Part shown: positions 49,015 through 60,857 of the stretch, in pieces | How the letters are laid out: the number at the start of each line of letters is the position of its first letter | Position numbering within the stretch: the first letter of the stretch is position 1 | DNA from: Mixophyes australis | Lineage: Eukaryota > Chordata > Amphibia > Anura > Limnodynastidae | Direction of reading: 5' to 3' | NCBI GenBank assembly: GCA_036250195.1 | Contig: JAVHZZ010000005.1 | Location: forward strand, 128,835,500 to 128,899,499 | DNA length: 64,000 bases | Made by a program: the position numbers and the translations under genes | The notes under the pieces: generated by a model | What the model saw: only the letters and a program-made list of their open reading frames with translations | Told to the model about the DNA's origin: nothing | Database searches by the model: none

Positions 49015-49810
49015 ATGACTATCAAGATAATATCTCTAAATGTTAACGGTTTGAATGCCCCGCAGAAACGCACCATGGCGCTTCAAGAATTAAAACGCCT
49101 TAAGGCTCACATAGTCCTCTTGCAGGAAACGCATTTTACACACTCGCACCCAAGTCTCACAAATAGAACCTTCCCGCATGCATTCTATTCCACCTCTCCT
49201 CGCAAAACTAGGGGCACTGCTATCCTAGTCCATCAGTCAGTTCCATTAACTGTACATTCCACAATAACAGATGACCAAGGCAGATATACAATAATGATTG
49301 GCTCGATTTCCCAAACGCCCATAAAGATAGCGACTCTTTATGCTCCTAATGTGGGACAAGGATCCTTCTTTTCAGACTTCTTCGCTAAACTTTCTCAATC
49401 AGCTAAGGGACACGTCATTTTGGGTGGGGACTTTAATGTCACGTTGGATGCCAAGCAAGACCGCTCTCCGTCGTCTCCCTCCTCTCAGCAGACCTCCAGA
49501 GACTCTCGTCATCTTTGCTCCCTAATCAAGCTGTATGATCTCTATGACTCTTGGCGAGTCCTGAACTCTTCTGCTCGTGCCTACACACTTTTCTGTCCCT
49601 CATAACGTCCATATACGCATAGACATGATTTTTACAGATAAATCCTCCACTCCTTCCCTGCACTCTTCGGATATAATCCCAGTTACCTGTTCGGGTCATG
49701 CGGCGGTTTCTCTCAATGTTCATATTCTTCCCTCAGTCCGCCCCCATTGGTCCTGGCGCTTACACGACACCCTTGTCTCCAAACCGGAAAACTTGCAGAA
49801 AGTATCGTAG
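49015..49810 (+). pseudogene. L1 ORF2 endonuclease domain, frameshifted
   Basis: Apurinic/apyrimidinic-type endonuclease that nicks the target for L1 insertion. From ATG 49015: IISLNVNGLN (metal-binding Asn), LLQETHF (catalytic Glu), LYAPN, GGDFNVTLD (Asp/Asn pair). After a frameshift at about 49600 the rest continues in another frame with RIDMIFTD and CSGHAAVSL, where the conserved SDH motif reads SGH. The catalytic Asp is therefore lost in addition to the frameshift. The domain then runs into the linker with further stops. Confidence 0.85.
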
Positions 49811-49959
49811 GAAATTGAGGAGTTCAAGAACTTCAACTCCTCCCCACATATCTCACACTCTGTCCTATGGGAGGCCCATGAAGCTACTGTTTGAGGCCTC
49901 TTAATTAGCATGTCATCAGTCCAGAAAAAAATTCATTTAGCACGTTCTCGAATCTGAGC

Positions 49960-50449
49960 TTGTTTCTCTCACCATGAAGCATCAACGTTACCCAAAACGC
50001 AAAACTTATCTCAGAATCCTGGCTGTAAAAGCTCAGTTACAGCAACTTTTGTCTAATAAAGCGGCCAACATGCTGAAATGTCTCCGCCAAAGATTCTACA
50101 AGACAGGAAACAAAGCTGACGCTCTCTTGGCTCGTAGTTTACGCACCAAACGGACCCGCAACAAAATTATTCATATTCAAGATGCCTCCGCCAGTAAGGT
50201 ATTTGACCCACAGAAGATAGCTAACCGTTTCCAGGAATTCTACTCCAAATTGTATGATCTTCAATCTGACACCCCCCTAAAGATCTCAGACTTCGAATCA
50301 AAACATTCTTAAATACTTGTCGTCTACCCACGCTTAACGAGTCGCAATCTTCTTCACTTAGTCAGGATATATCCGCTGACGAATTGAAATGCACAGTTAA
50401 ATCCCTGAGAAATACGTCCACCGCGGGTCCGGACGGTCTCACGGCCATA
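49960..50449 (+). pseudogene. L1 ORF2 linker up to the start of RT
   Basis: Open frame KHQRYPKRKTYLRILAVKAQ, then KIIHIQDASASKVFDPQKIA and NRFQEFYSKLYD, typical of the L1 segment between endonuclease and RT. After another frame change SADELKCTVKSL and TAGPDGLTA (the GPDG motif at the start of RT) are visible. It stops abruptly where the antisense L2 begins at about 50450. Confidence 0.8.
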
Positions 50450-52558
50450 TCATAATCATCATTTATATAGCGCCAACATATTCATTAGCGCTTTACAATT
50501 GGGGACAAACATAATAAACTAATAAACAAACTGGGTAAAACAAAGAGGTGAGAAGGCCCTGCTCGCAAGTTTACAATATATGGGACAATGGGAGATTGAC
50601 ACATGAGGTTAAGTCAACATTTTGCATTTTGGCCCAGCCAGACTGCAAAGGTAAAAGTGACTCATAAGCTAAATGAACCCGTCACACAACAATGTATGTC
50701 AGGGGGTGGTTGTCTTGTGTGAAATTGTGTAACAGGCTAAAGGTAGTGAGGTTAAGAGGGTGGTTGAGGAATATTATAAGCTTGTCTGAAGAGGTAGGTT
50801 TTCAGAGAACGCTTGAAGGTTTGTAGACCAGAGGAGAGTCTTACTGTGCGAGGGAGAGAATTCCATAGAGTGGGTGCAGCCCGGAAAAAGTCCTGTAGCC
50901 GGGAATGGGAGGATGTAATGAGGGTGGATGAGAGATGCAGATCTTGTGTAGAACGGAGTTGCCGAGTTGGGAGATATTTTGAGACAAGAGAGGAGATGTA
51001 TGTTGGTGCAGCTTTGTTGATGGCCTTGTAGGTTAGTAAAAGTATTTTATATTGGATTCGGTACAAAACAGGCAGCCAGTGTAGAGACATAGTGATTCAA
51101 CAGAGGAAGAACGATTTGCAAGGAAAATCAGTCTTGCCGCAGCGTGCAAAATAGATTGTAGAGGTTTGAGTCTGTTTTTGGGAAGACCAGTAAGGAGGGA
51201 ATTGCAATAGTCAGTGCGGGAGATGAGTGCATGAATTAAGGTTTTTGCAGTGTCTTGCGTGAGATATGTGCGAATTCTGGAAATGTTCTTTTAGATGTAT
51301 GTAGCAGGATTTAGATACAGAGTCAATGTGGGGAACAAAGGATAGGTGTGAGTCAAGGATTACACATAGGCAGCGAGCTTGTGGGGTGGTATTTATGGTC
51401 ATGTTATCAACAGAGATAGAAATGTCATGTATGCTCTTGTTGGCAGGTGGGAATATTATTAACTCTGTTTTAGAAAGATTAAGTTTGAGTTGGCGAGAGG
51501 ACATCCAAGATGAAATGGCAGAAAGACAGTCAGTTACACCGGGCAACACAGATGTCGAGAGATCAGGAGAGGATAGATAGATTTGGGTATCATCCGCATA
51601 GAGATGATACTGAAAGCCAGATGAACTTATTAGATTTCCAAGAGAAGCGGTATAGATAGAGAACAGCAGAGGACCTAGCACTGAGCCTTGTGATACTCCA
51701 ACTGATAGGGGAAGCGGAGCAGAGGTGGCTCCAGAGAAATTAACAGTGAAAGAGCGATTAGAGAGGTAGGATGAGAACCAGGATAGAACAGTGTCTTGAA
51801 GACCTAGGGATTGCAGCGTTTGTATGAGAAGAGAGTGGTCAACGGTGTCAAATGCAGCCGAGAGATCCAGGAGAATTAGGAGAGAGTAATAGCGTTCAGT
51901 TTTTGCAGTGATCAGATCATTGACAACCTTGGTCAACGCAGTCTCTGTGGAGTGTTGAGAACGAAAGCCAGACTGAAGAGGATCCAACAGGTTGTTAGCG
52001 GAAAGAAAGCGTGTGAGGCGAGTGTAGGCAAGTCTCTCTAGAAGCTTGAAGGGGCACGGCAGCTGAGAGATGGGGCGGTAATTTGATAGAGAGTTTGGGT
52101 CGGAATCTTGTTTTTTTTAGAATAGGAGTAATCACTGCATGCTTGTATAGTGATGGAAAGATGCCAGTAGAGAGTGAGAGATTACAGATTTGAGTTAGAG
52201 GTGAAATGAGCACAGAAGACAGGGATCTACCAATTTGCGAGGGAATAGGATCAAGAGGACAGGAGGTAGAGTAGGAATATGAGAAGAGCGTAGAAATTTC
52301 CTCTTCATTTGTGGGGTCAAATGAAGAGCGGGTGTCAGAGGGTAGTGGGAAGGAATTGAGCTGACTGCTTGTCGAGGAAGAGGATACCATTTCTAGTCTG
52401 ATCTTGTCAGTCTTGTCCTTGAAGTAGGAAGCAAGATCCTGAGCACTGATAGTAGATGGAGGGTTCGGGGTGAGAGGATTGAGAAGATATTTAAATGTAT
52501 TGAAAAGGCGTTTGGGGTTAGAAGCCTGAGCATAGCTAAGAGATTGTAAGTATGTTTG
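50450..52558 (-). mobile_element. L2 LINE inserted antisense in L1, 5'-truncated
   Basis: An L2-clade element of about 2.1 kb on the minus strand. The 3' tail at 50455-50500 reads (minus) GCGCTAATGAATATGTTGGC followed by GCTATATAAATGATGATTAT, the L2-type end. Coding runs from about 52550 to 50752. L1 coding ends at the GPDGLTA block on one side and resumes with YYKKLLPVLSDLFNSI on the other, so little L1 sequence was lost. The target duplication is at most 2-3 bp, as usual for L2/CR1. Confidence 0.88.
50752..52390 (-). pseudogene. L2 reverse transcriptase and C-terminal region, frameshifted
   Basis: Three successive open frames: 52390-51995 ([31 protein letters not shown]), 51987-51211 ([64 protein letters not shown] with an intact YADD active site, [13 protein letters not shown]) and 51090-50752 (LHWLPVLYRIQYKILLLTYK, FKRSLKTYLFRQAY). 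Two frameshifts, one near 51990 and one near 51200, make it inactive. The domain order and the final FKRSLKTxLF block are typical of L2. Confidence 0.88.
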
Positions 52559-52559
52559 T

Positions 52560-53600
52560 TATTACAAAAAGTTGCTCCCTGTCCTCTCAGATCTCTTTAA
52601 CTCGATTCTTAAGGGTCGAAATTTTGACAGCGCCACCACCAGAGCTAACATAGTGGTCATCCCGAAGGAGGGAATGGTTCCTAGTCTTTGTACAAGTTAT
52701 CATCCAATATCCTTTCTAAATATAGACCTAAAACTTTTTGTAAAGATTTTAGCAAATCGTTTGGCCAATGTGATCCCCTCCTTGGCCCACCCTGACCAGG
52801 TGGGGTTCATTCCCAATCGTCAGGCAGCCGACAATACTAGGGAAATAATCAACTTGACCCATGCTTCAAATAGGCTAAAAACTCCGGATCTGGTGCTCGT
52901 GCGTGACGTTGAAAAAGTGTTTGACCGGGTTTAATGGCCCTTCATGCGCGAGGTCCTCAAAGCAGCGAACATACAAGGCCCCTTTCTTAGTGGAATTGCC
53001 TCACTCTATTTCAACCCCTCAGCAACGGTTCTGGCTAATGGATGTGCTTCAGCGGCTTTCCCAATTCGGCATGGCACCAGACAGGGATGCCCCCTCTCTC
53101 CCCTCCTCTTTGCCCTAGTGATGGAACCTCTTGCCTCCCCAAATCGCCTCAACCCTATTATTTCTGTTATATCCACAGGTTTAAGATTGGCTAAACTAGC
53201 CTTGTACGCAGACGACGTCCTCCTCACCCTTACAAACCCTCATGTCTCTGTCCCATCTGTTTTTGCTGAAATTAATGAGTATGGTCTCCTTTCAAACTTT
53301 AAAATCAACTCCGATAAGACTGAGGCCCTTGCCCTTAATCTCCCTTCGAACACTCAAACTCACTTACAAGACACCTTCAAAATTCACTGGCAGCCACATC
53401 ACATTAAATACTTAGGTGTCAATCTCGCCGAAACCTATGATCGTCTTTTTACTGCCAACTTTCCCCCACTAGTAGCCGCCCTGAATCGTGATCTCAAATC
53501 CTGGTCCCCGAAGTATATTTCTTGGATTGGTAGAGTGGCCTCGGTTAAGATGAATATTCTGCCAAGGATTCTTTCTCTTTCAGACCCTACCTGTACGAGT
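52560..53600 (+). pseudogene. L1 ORF2 reverse transcriptase domain, with a stop
   Basis: Continues L1 after the L2 insertion: VVIPKEGMVPSLCTSYHPIS, FVKILANRLANVIPSL, HPDQVGFIPNRQAADNTR. The first catalytic block is VRDVEKVFDRV followed by a TAA stop (52932-52934). The frame changes, then HGTRQGCPLSPLLFALVMEP and LALYADDVLLTL with an intact YADD box. The block LKINSDKTEALAL follows. It is inactive because of the stop and frame change. Confidence 0.88.
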
Positions 53601-54452
53601 CCTATCACTTTTTCTCAAAGATCTGCAGGCAAGTCTCTCACAATTTGTATGGTCCGGCCCAGCGTCCTAGAGTTTGCCTCAAAGTTCTCTTTCGTCATGC
53701 TCGTAACGGTGGTTTGGGGCAACCCTGCCTCCATAAATACTACTTGGCATCTCATCTCACCCAAGCGGTTCTCATTCATTATCTTCCTCAGACCAGGCTT
53801 TGGGTTGACACAGAGGCGGACCTCCTTCAGATGCTATCCCCCAGTATCTTATTCTGGCTAGACCCTAAAGATCTTCCCTCTCTGAACGCCCTCCCCCCAA
53901 CAGTTTGCTTCTCTTTAGAAATATGGAAATATTGCACCCGCACTTTTAAACTTTTGGTTAATCCAAAGCAGATGTTCCCACTGTGGCATAACCCCTCTTT
54001 TCCTCCAGGTGTCAATCCAAAATCTTTTTCCCAATGGACAAAGCAGAATATTTTGTTTCTTTCCGATATAGTCCCAATGGGATTTTTCCCGACCTTTGCT
54101 GATCTCCGTGAGCGCTTTCGCCTATCGTTCTCCGTGTTTTACCAATACCTACACATTCGGCACATTTTCTCCACCTGAATAGACCCTCGTGTTTCTCACA
54201 ATCCCTCCCCGCTAGAAACCTTCTGTAAAAACAAAACATCTTTTAAAGGCTTAATATCCACTTTCTATTCTCTACTAATTAATGAGTTACAATTTGCCTG
54301 ACAAGGAGTCTCATGAGCTCCGTTGGGAGGAGGAGATGGCTGAGACTTTGGACCCTGAGGAATGGACGGAGATTCGCGAGGCAGTTGCCAAATCCTCTAT
54401 CTGTACACAGATAAAAGAAAATTCTTACAAACTCTTTCCATTGTTATTTAGT

Positions 54453-54840
54453 CAGGCCCGGCACTCCAATTAGGCAAGGTTAGGCACTTGCCTAGGGCGC
54501 CGGGCTCTGGAGGGCGCCACAGAATACTAAATGACTTTAAAACTGTGCGGCGACCACTGACCATACCTGTCACGGCCGCCGCACAGTATTCAGATGCACG
54601 GGGAGGGGGAAAGAGGCTATTTTGTCACCACCGCTGCCTCTCTGCTCCGTCTCCTCCCCTCTACTTACTAGTGTCAGTGAGTGGAAGGGAGGAGACGGAG
54701 CAGAGAGGCGGCACTGGTGAGACAAGTTAAGGAGAGACGGGTGAGGGGGGAGGAGGGCGGCGATTTTTGCGGGGTGGGGGGGGTCGGCGGCGATTTTTTA
54801 AAAAATACCTGGGGCGCCATGGATCCTAGCACCGGCCCTG
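54453..54840 (-). mobile_element. hAT-type MITE, GGCGCCCTAGGC family, copy 2
   Basis: A 388-bp element from CAGGCCCGGCACTCC to CTAGCACCGGCCCTG with a perfect 8-bp duplication TATTTAGT (54445-54452 and 54841-54848). Its left end matches the reverse complement of the right end of the element at 7237-8130 (TTGCCTAGGGCGCCGGG), so it is the same family in opposite orientation. The interior is shorter and different in part. It is inserted in the L1 C-terminal coding region and is younger than the L1. Confidence 0.92.
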
Positions 54841-55175
54841 TATTTAGTCCCATCCAAACTGAAAACAATTTATCCGACAACCTCTGACCTCTGCTGGCGC
54901 AACAGTGGCCAGCGTGGCTCCCTATCCCATATCTGGTGCAGCTGCCCAAAAATCATTCCCTTATGGAAGGAGGTAGCTGACCTTATTTATAAAGTAACTA
55001 ATCTAAGATCTCCATTCCATCTATCTTTCTTTCTCCTCCCTCGACTACCTCCTGACACCCACAAAATAATGTGGGTACTCCTGGGCCATATCCTGATCGC
55101 AGCCAGATGCTAAATAGCCAGGAAATTGAATTAGTACCAAAATAGAAGGGCTCTCTGATTGTTTCAGAGTGTTTG

Positions 55176-55272
55176 GTATATGTGTGTGTATATGTATGTA
55201 TGTATGTATGTATATATATATATATGTGTGTGTGTGTGTATATGTATATATGTATGTATGTATGTGTGTATA

Positions 55273-55356
<84 letters not shown>
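55176..55356. repeat. TATG / TG / TA compound microsatellite
   Basis: (TATG)n and (TG)n imperfect runs followed by a pure TA tract at 55289-55356. It lies within the L1 C-terminal region and gives spurious poly-Tyr/Ile/Val frames. Confidence 0.93.
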
Positions 55357-55358
<2 letters not shown>

Positions 55359-55882
55359 CTCTATATCTCTATCTATCCTATGACTAGTTAATGATCGCCC
55401 TTACAAATTTCTTTCCACGTGGCATAGGTGGCAGGATTACTTCACCGCTACACATTCCTCTTCTTAAAAAATGAAAATATAGATATTTCAGTAATTGTTT
55501 GAGCTAGGACCTGTTTTTCCTTCTTCCTTCTCTGTTCTTCCCTCTACTAACACACCCTCCTCCCCCCTTCCCCTACTATCCTCCTTCCCTCTGTTTTCTA
55601 ATTCTGTTATTTCCTCTTCCTCTCCCCCTCTCCGTTTTCCCTTTATGGTACTCTGGATATCTCATAACCATTATACTTTTGATTCACGTTTACCCGTATG
55701 TTACTACTCTTGAGGACCACTCCTTCTGTAGTGGTTCCGAGTTCTATACCCTACCTGTATTATAAACTCTTGATGTTAATACTGTTATGAGTTGTATTAT
55801 TATAACATATATGCTGTACCGTTTCTTTTGACAAAAATTGAATAAAAATATATCTCAAAAGAAAAAAAATTGGTTTTTCACC

Positions 55883-57238
55883 AACAAATGGTCTACCTTG
55901 GACAAACATATCCATTTAAGGAAATAATGTCGCTTTAGATATCTATTGTCAACTTATTTGGATGTGTATGCCAACCTAAAAACAGGAGTCAGTACCCAGC
56001 TATAAAATTCCATGATGAATGTTTATTGTACCACTCCCAACTATTTATTCCTACTTGCAACATCAGTTTAAGATGATATTATTATTACTATTATTATTAG
56101 TTGTAGTAATATTATCTTTTATTTATAAAGTGCTCATTATGAAATAGAATCATAACACAAGCAAATGATATATAATGACATGGAACAGAATGTAAATATA
56201 CTCCGGACCAAAGGAGGTATGATGCATAAGGTCACGGAATAACAATTTTTATTGCTGTAGGCAGGCGTGGGCTGGGAGAGGGATGGCTGGGGGGCAGACA
56301 GGCGGCCGCATCCCCTGTCATGTGATGCGGCTGCCTGTGCGCTGACGCGGTCGCATCTGATATCATCAGATGCGACCGCGGGGGGAAAGTATGTATTTTG
56401 CGTCGGGGGGAGGGGCGGCCGGCCTACCCCCGGCCCTAATAGCCGTCTGACCCAGCGGGCCGGGGGGGGCGTTGCCCCCCGGGCCAGCCCGCCCCTGGCT
56501 GTAGGGGAAATATCATGTGGCTTCTGTTAGGCAGCAGCTTTATCAGCCTTTAATAATTAAGCAATCATTGGCAACCGGCATTTCTATGCAGCTTTTAGTG
56601 GTGTGGTACTGTTGGAACAAGGAAAAACAGCAAAAGGCGGGGACACAAAACATTAGCAAATCATTATAGAAAAATGTAAGCTGCTGGCAGCCATAACTTA
56701 ACCCATCGTCCGTCCTTACACAACACAAACATGTTTCTAGACTCCACCTATCCTAATTATATCCCTTAAATTTTAAACTCAGCACCACCAAAACTGACGT
56801 CCCTCTCTTTAACCTCCCTTCTGGTTTATTACATAATCTTAAGTCAAAATACCATTATGTGCGGCAGTCTTCCTCACTAAAATATCTAGAAATCCAGATT
56901 CCATCTACTCTGTCTGAATTATTTCACTCTAATTTTCTTCTACTATTATAAGTCTGGGTTAGTTCACAGCTTTACAATCTTGAAATACTCATAATAGAAT
57001 GGAATCTCCTTAAACTCACCCTTCATTACGAATTAGCATATAGGCTAGATGTCTGAATACATGCAGGAAATGTCAACATCCTGCCAAAAGGTTCAAGAGA
57101 AGGAACCTATTATCCCCAAACCCACTATATGTGGCAAAATGCATTTGCAATGAGCACCACATAATGACAACTTCATACATAATTATTTTTTTATTTATTC
57201 TGTTTGTCTTATTTATTGCTTTATCACTCATACTAAGT
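55883..57238. other. Intronic DNA between L1 and DIRS copy B
   Basis: AT-rich, containing one small MITE (56262-56497) listed separately. Near 56765-57000 a few phrases (for example LNSAPPKLTSLSLTSLLVYY-like and PSTLSELFHSNF) faintly recall L1 RT in a decayed frame, but this is too weak to call. Confidence 0.4.
56262..56497. mobile_element. Small GC-rich hAT-type MITE
   Basis: A 236-bp element with ends CAGGCGTGGGCTGG and CCAGCCCGCCCCTG and a perfect 8-bp duplication GCTGTAGG (56254-56261 and 56498-56505). It contains an internal near-perfect palindrome at 56345-56383 (CGCGGTCGCATCTGATATCA and its complement). No coding. Confidence 0.9.
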
Positions 57239-57710
57239 CCCCTCCTCCTATAGGATGGTAGGGGGTACTTGAAGGATGGCGCGCTAGTGATAGCGCTGTG
57301 CGGGGAACACATTCTAACAGTATTTCAGTGGTAGGGGAATGTGTTTAAAGAACACCTCTTCTCCCCCCCCTCCCTGCTGAGTGAGCACGTGGAAGATCCC
57401 TTTTGGCGCCAAAGTTCAAAAGGAGGACAGATGCAGCAGTCATTTGAAGAGAAGTGCACTGTTGACACATATCTTCCCCGCTGAGTATCACTTTTATTTC
57501 TTATGTGTGTACATGTGTAGACATGTATATTATAAGACAATGATGTGTTGAGAGAACTGTTGTTTATGAGAAAAATATAAAGTTCTCCAAGCCTGTCTTA
57601 TTTAAATCAGAAATACTATGATATGTTAATATAACCTAATCTGTATTTTCTGATAAATTGGAGAAGTGTTTGTGAATTTTGAAACGTGATTTAGTTTTTC
57701 TTATCTTGTG

Positions 57711-59203
57711 ATGGCAGATAAAAGCAAAACAACACGTACCAAACATAATGTCTGTTCAAAATGTAATGTTAAACTAACAAATGAACGGCTGGATCAGGGG
57801 GGGCTCTGTGCAGCCTGCACTGTGGCTCCTGTGAAACAGCCTATAGACACCTCCACCATAACGGTAGATCCTCCTGAGTAGGCGGCTGCCTTAACACAGG
57901 GAGTTAATACCCTTGTAAATCTGTTATCTAAACCAGTTGAGATCCCAGCTACATCTGTGGTTTCTCAGGGTATAACAGTAGGAATGACAGATGAGTCATT
58001 TTCCCCAGGGGTCGGTGTATTTCCCTCCCCAGCCCTCCAGGGGGTTTCCCAGATGGGAGAGGTGGGTTGGTCAGCGGTGGTTAAAAGCCTGGTCCGGCTT
58101 ACCTATCTACTGGAGAACCCCAGACACAAGCGTAGTGTTAAAAGACTTAGACAAACAGCTAAAGCGCTGTGGTCAGTGTCAGACTCTGTGAGTTCCTCAG
58201 AGGAGGAGGGGGAATTGTTGGACGATTCAGATGTGTCCATTATAGAGTCATAAGGAAACTCTAGGCACCAGGGTATTGACGACCTGGTAAGAGCAGTTCG
58301 TCAGACCCTGGGGTTTGCTGAAGTAGAGGAGACGAAGTCCTTGGACTGCTCCCTCTTTAAGAAGGCTTCTAAGCAGGTGGTCAGGTTCCCTCCCTCAGTT
58401 GAGTTGAGGGATATTGTAGAGGCCTCTTGCAAATATCCAGATAAAAGGTTCTCTATGCCAAGGAAGTTTGGCGTATTGTACCCCTTTCAGGAGGAGGATA
58501 TGACCCGTTGGAACAGGTGGCAAAGGTGGATGCACCTGTGGCGAGATTGGTTCATCAGACTACACTACCTGTACCCGGGTCAGCGACCTTACAGGACGCG
58601 ACTGACAAGAAATTAGAATCCCTGCTGAAGTAGATCTTCTCGGCCGCCGGTATTAGCCTCAGGCCAGCATTGTCCTCTACCTGGGTAGCTAGGGCCATGG
58701 AAGTCTGGGCAGGGCAGTTAGAGTCTGCCTTGCAGGATTCAGATTTACTGCCTCTGGCCATGCAGCTAAGGGAGGCAGCAGGCTATGTATATGAAGCGGC
58801 CTTTAATTCGGCCTCCATAGCCTCGTCTTTTTCAGCTACAGCTGTAGTAGCTAGAAGGGAGTTGTGGTTAAGGGCTTGGAATGCGGATTCAGAGCCTAAA
58901 AGATCATTAGAATCCATCCCGTATACGGGTGGGATGTTATTTGGTCCAGAATTAGACTCCTGGATTTTACAGGCTTCAGGGGGCAAGAAGACGTCCTTGC
59001 CTGTAAATAATCCAAGACCTAGGGCTAGGCCTAGGTTTAGTTCTTTCAGACAGCCTCCTTATGGGGACGGGTCTGGCAGAGGCCAGACTACCAGTCCAGG
59101 GGCCGTGGAATCCAGGGGACAGTCCCGTAGGGGAAGGTCATCCTTTGCTCCTGTGGCGCGGAGAGCTTCTTCCGCCAAGCTGCCGGATAGACCAGCAGCA
59201 TGA
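57711..59203 (+). pseudogene. DIRS copy B gag-like gene, broken but longer than in copy A
   Basis: From ATG 57711: a zinc-ribbon-like pair NVCSKCNVKLTNE and GGLCAACTVAP (CxxC...CxxC). It shares with copy A the TAG stop after PPE (near 57880) and the frameshift after the EEDM block (near 58500). It also has its own stop TAA after SIIES (58249-58251). The last open frame, 58670-59203, encodes STWVARAMEVWAGQLESALQ, VVARRELWLRAWNADSEPKR and an Arg/Ser/Pro-rich C-terminus, and ends at a stop at 59201-59203. Nucleic-acid binding by the basic C-terminus is inferred. Confidence 0.8.
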
Positions 59204-59299
59204 CTACCACCCACCTCTGGTTCCAGAGGGAGGGGTGGGAGGACGGCTGCTTGGGTTTGCCCGGCAGCAGACAGGGTCCTCAGTAGACGAGTAGGTCCA

Positions 59300-59499
59300 G
59301 AATATCGTGATAGAATTCATGGGACCAGCTCACCTCAGGTTTTGAAAAAAATTACCTCGCTGGCTTCTGTCAAATCAGAAAGAGCTCAGGGCTGTCGATT
59401 TGCTTCGTTCAGACGAAGCTATACAGGCTTAGAATTTCCAGTAAGGGAAAAGGTTTTAGTCACACCCATTCAGGGTGCTAAGGCTAGACGAGTTGTTCA
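59300..59499 (+). pseudogene. DIRS copy B RT leader
   Basis: The stretch corresponds to 28980-29160 of copy A (LLSNQKELRAVDLL region near 59371-59405) and runs to the PDGSF-equivalent position, where the Penelope-like element has inserted. The RT polymerase core is absent. Confidence 0.65.
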
Positions 59500-60857
59500 A
59501 AACAACTAAGTCTCTGGCGCTAATAGGTCCCAAATAGTAATCAATATGTTATTAAATATTAGGCAATAAATGCAGCAACTCAAAAAGGTAGTGTCAAACC
59601 TCCATAAAAATACAACGAAATAATACTAATTTTTTATGCATTTGTTGATTTATAAGAATGGTAATTTAATTGGCCATTTATTTTTAAATATACACAAATT
59701 TCTTTTAATGTAAAATATATATATATATATATTTGGGTTCCATATGAAAGCTGAATTAGCAGGTTTTATACACATGCATTAGCTTCAGTATCCAGACATG
59801 TGTTCTTATTTATGCTTGATGAGATTTCCTCTTTAAAAGGCAGCTCCCTAGTTAGGGTTCTACTGCTTGAGAAAGTCTGTATATCAGACGAAACGCATCG
59901 CCTTGTGTTTGTTGCCTGAATTGTCAATTAGACACTGTTCGTGCACTGATGGGAAAGAATTGTTCTCTGCTTGTGACGGAACTTCTATTTATTTGAGTTA
60001 CTATTTTCGCTATGCTTATATCATCTGAGTTATCGTGAGCCTAACAAAGGGATAAGTTAGTTTGTATCATAAACGGAACCCTTGGTCACGTGACTTGAAA
60101 AGCTTATCCGGATTGGTGCGCACCGAAGAGGACCTTTAATCTGTCTCCGGATTGTTCCATTAAACAGTGGCTTAATATAGCACTGCTCCTTGATGTGAGG
60201 ACATTATCCGCTGGGGGTAAGAATACACATATATCTATATATCTCATGTGGAGGGACGCGATGTCTGCCGATGTTTAGCCGTCCAGATGGTAAGAAGCTT
60301 TCATCTACCACATATCCTTACTACTCTTAAACCCCAGCTGCACGGATATTACTTGTATACGGACATATGAATATACAATTACCTTTTTGACATTGAAGTT
60401 ATTGTATTCCTCTTCACTAAAAGAGGCAACATCGCGATATTAAAGTTACTATACTCCTCTTTATCAAAAGAGACAACTTTTGTTTCTACAGATGATTTAT
60501 TGGAATTGACATTCTATTGGTTTTCTCCACGGCTGCTTAGGATTTCCCAAGGGTTACTAGCATCTGCAAATGTAATTGATTCAGCTGTTGGATACCCTCA
60601 TCTAACTGGATACTGTCTAATAAGGGTTAAATATATATTGATGCAATGTTTTTCTCTTTTGAAAGCCATGCGATATGATTGTTTTATGTTTTGCTTTTTA
60701 CAAGCATAATTTGTATTTATATCTTTATATATTCTATATTCTATTACTGTTATAAGATCACTATTTATTGATCTATGAAAGCTTTACATTGGTTGCTCTC
60801 ACATGATCTGATTTAATAAATGTTTTATCAGGCAATTCCTGCGCAACTCTCTGTTTG
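59500..60857 (+). mobile_element. Penelope-like insertion (non-coding) with 15-bp TSD
   Basis: A 1358-bp insert flanked by a perfect 15-bp duplication TAGACGAGTTGTTCA (59485-59499 and 60858-60872). It contains GACGAAACGCATCG (59887-59900), characteristic of the hammerhead-bearing terminal regions of Penelope-like elements (Neptune type) in amphibians. Open frames are short and carry no RT or GIY-YIG endonuclease motifs. It is therefore a truncated or non-autonomous copy. The family call rests on the hammerhead-type motif and the duplication length. Younger than DIRS copy B. Confidence 0.55.
59866..59900 (+). ncRNA. Hammerhead-like ribozyme motif, degenerate
   Basis: CTTGAGAAA is followed by a perfect 5-bp stem GTCTG / CAGAC (59875-59879 and 59885-59889) with loop TATAT, then GAAAC (59890-59894) and GCATCG. 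This is the order of hammerhead core strand 1, stem II, core GAAA and stem III. The first core strand differs from the required CTGANGA (it reads CTTGAGA), so cleavage activity is doubtful. Motifs of this kind occur in Penelope-like terminal repeats. Confidence 0.5.

Larger units (their letters stand above)
53601..55440 (+). pseudogene. L1 ORF2 C-terminal region, interrupted by MITE and microsatellite
   Basis: After a frameshift near 53640 the frame 53645-54178 carries RNGGLGQPCLHKYYLASHL, a typical L1 block. The stretch 54282-54450 leads into the hAT MITE. After the MITE the cysteine-rich motif SDLCWR..GQRGSLSHIWCSCP (about 54880-54950) is present. A TG/TA microsatellite (55176-55356) splits the last part, which ends with FLSTWHRWQDYF near 55410-55440. 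Confidence 0.75.
48836..55864 (+). mobile_element. L1 LINE, 5'-truncated, with two nested insertions
   Basis: ORF2 of an L1-clade retrotransposon (endonuclease, reverse transcriptase, cysteine-bearing C-terminus) and a 3' end with AATAAA (55841) and an A-rich tail. It is flanked by an imperfect target duplication AAAAATTGGTTCTTCAAC (48818-48835) / AAAAATTGGTTTTTCACC (55865-55882), 16 of 18 identical. ORF1 is missing: only about 125 bp precede ORF2. An antisense L2 (50450-52558) and a hAT MITE (54453-54840) are inserted in it. Without them the element is about 4.5 kb. Confidence 0.88.

Noticed and set aside
53006..53227. Reverse-strand 73-residue frame and other minus-strand frames in L1
   Set aside because: Antisense shadows of L1 ORF2 coding.
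59810..59850. A second hammerhead core at TTGATGAGATTTCC
   Set aside because: No GAAA core strand with a matching stem II follows it; the arrangement at 59866-59900 fits much better.
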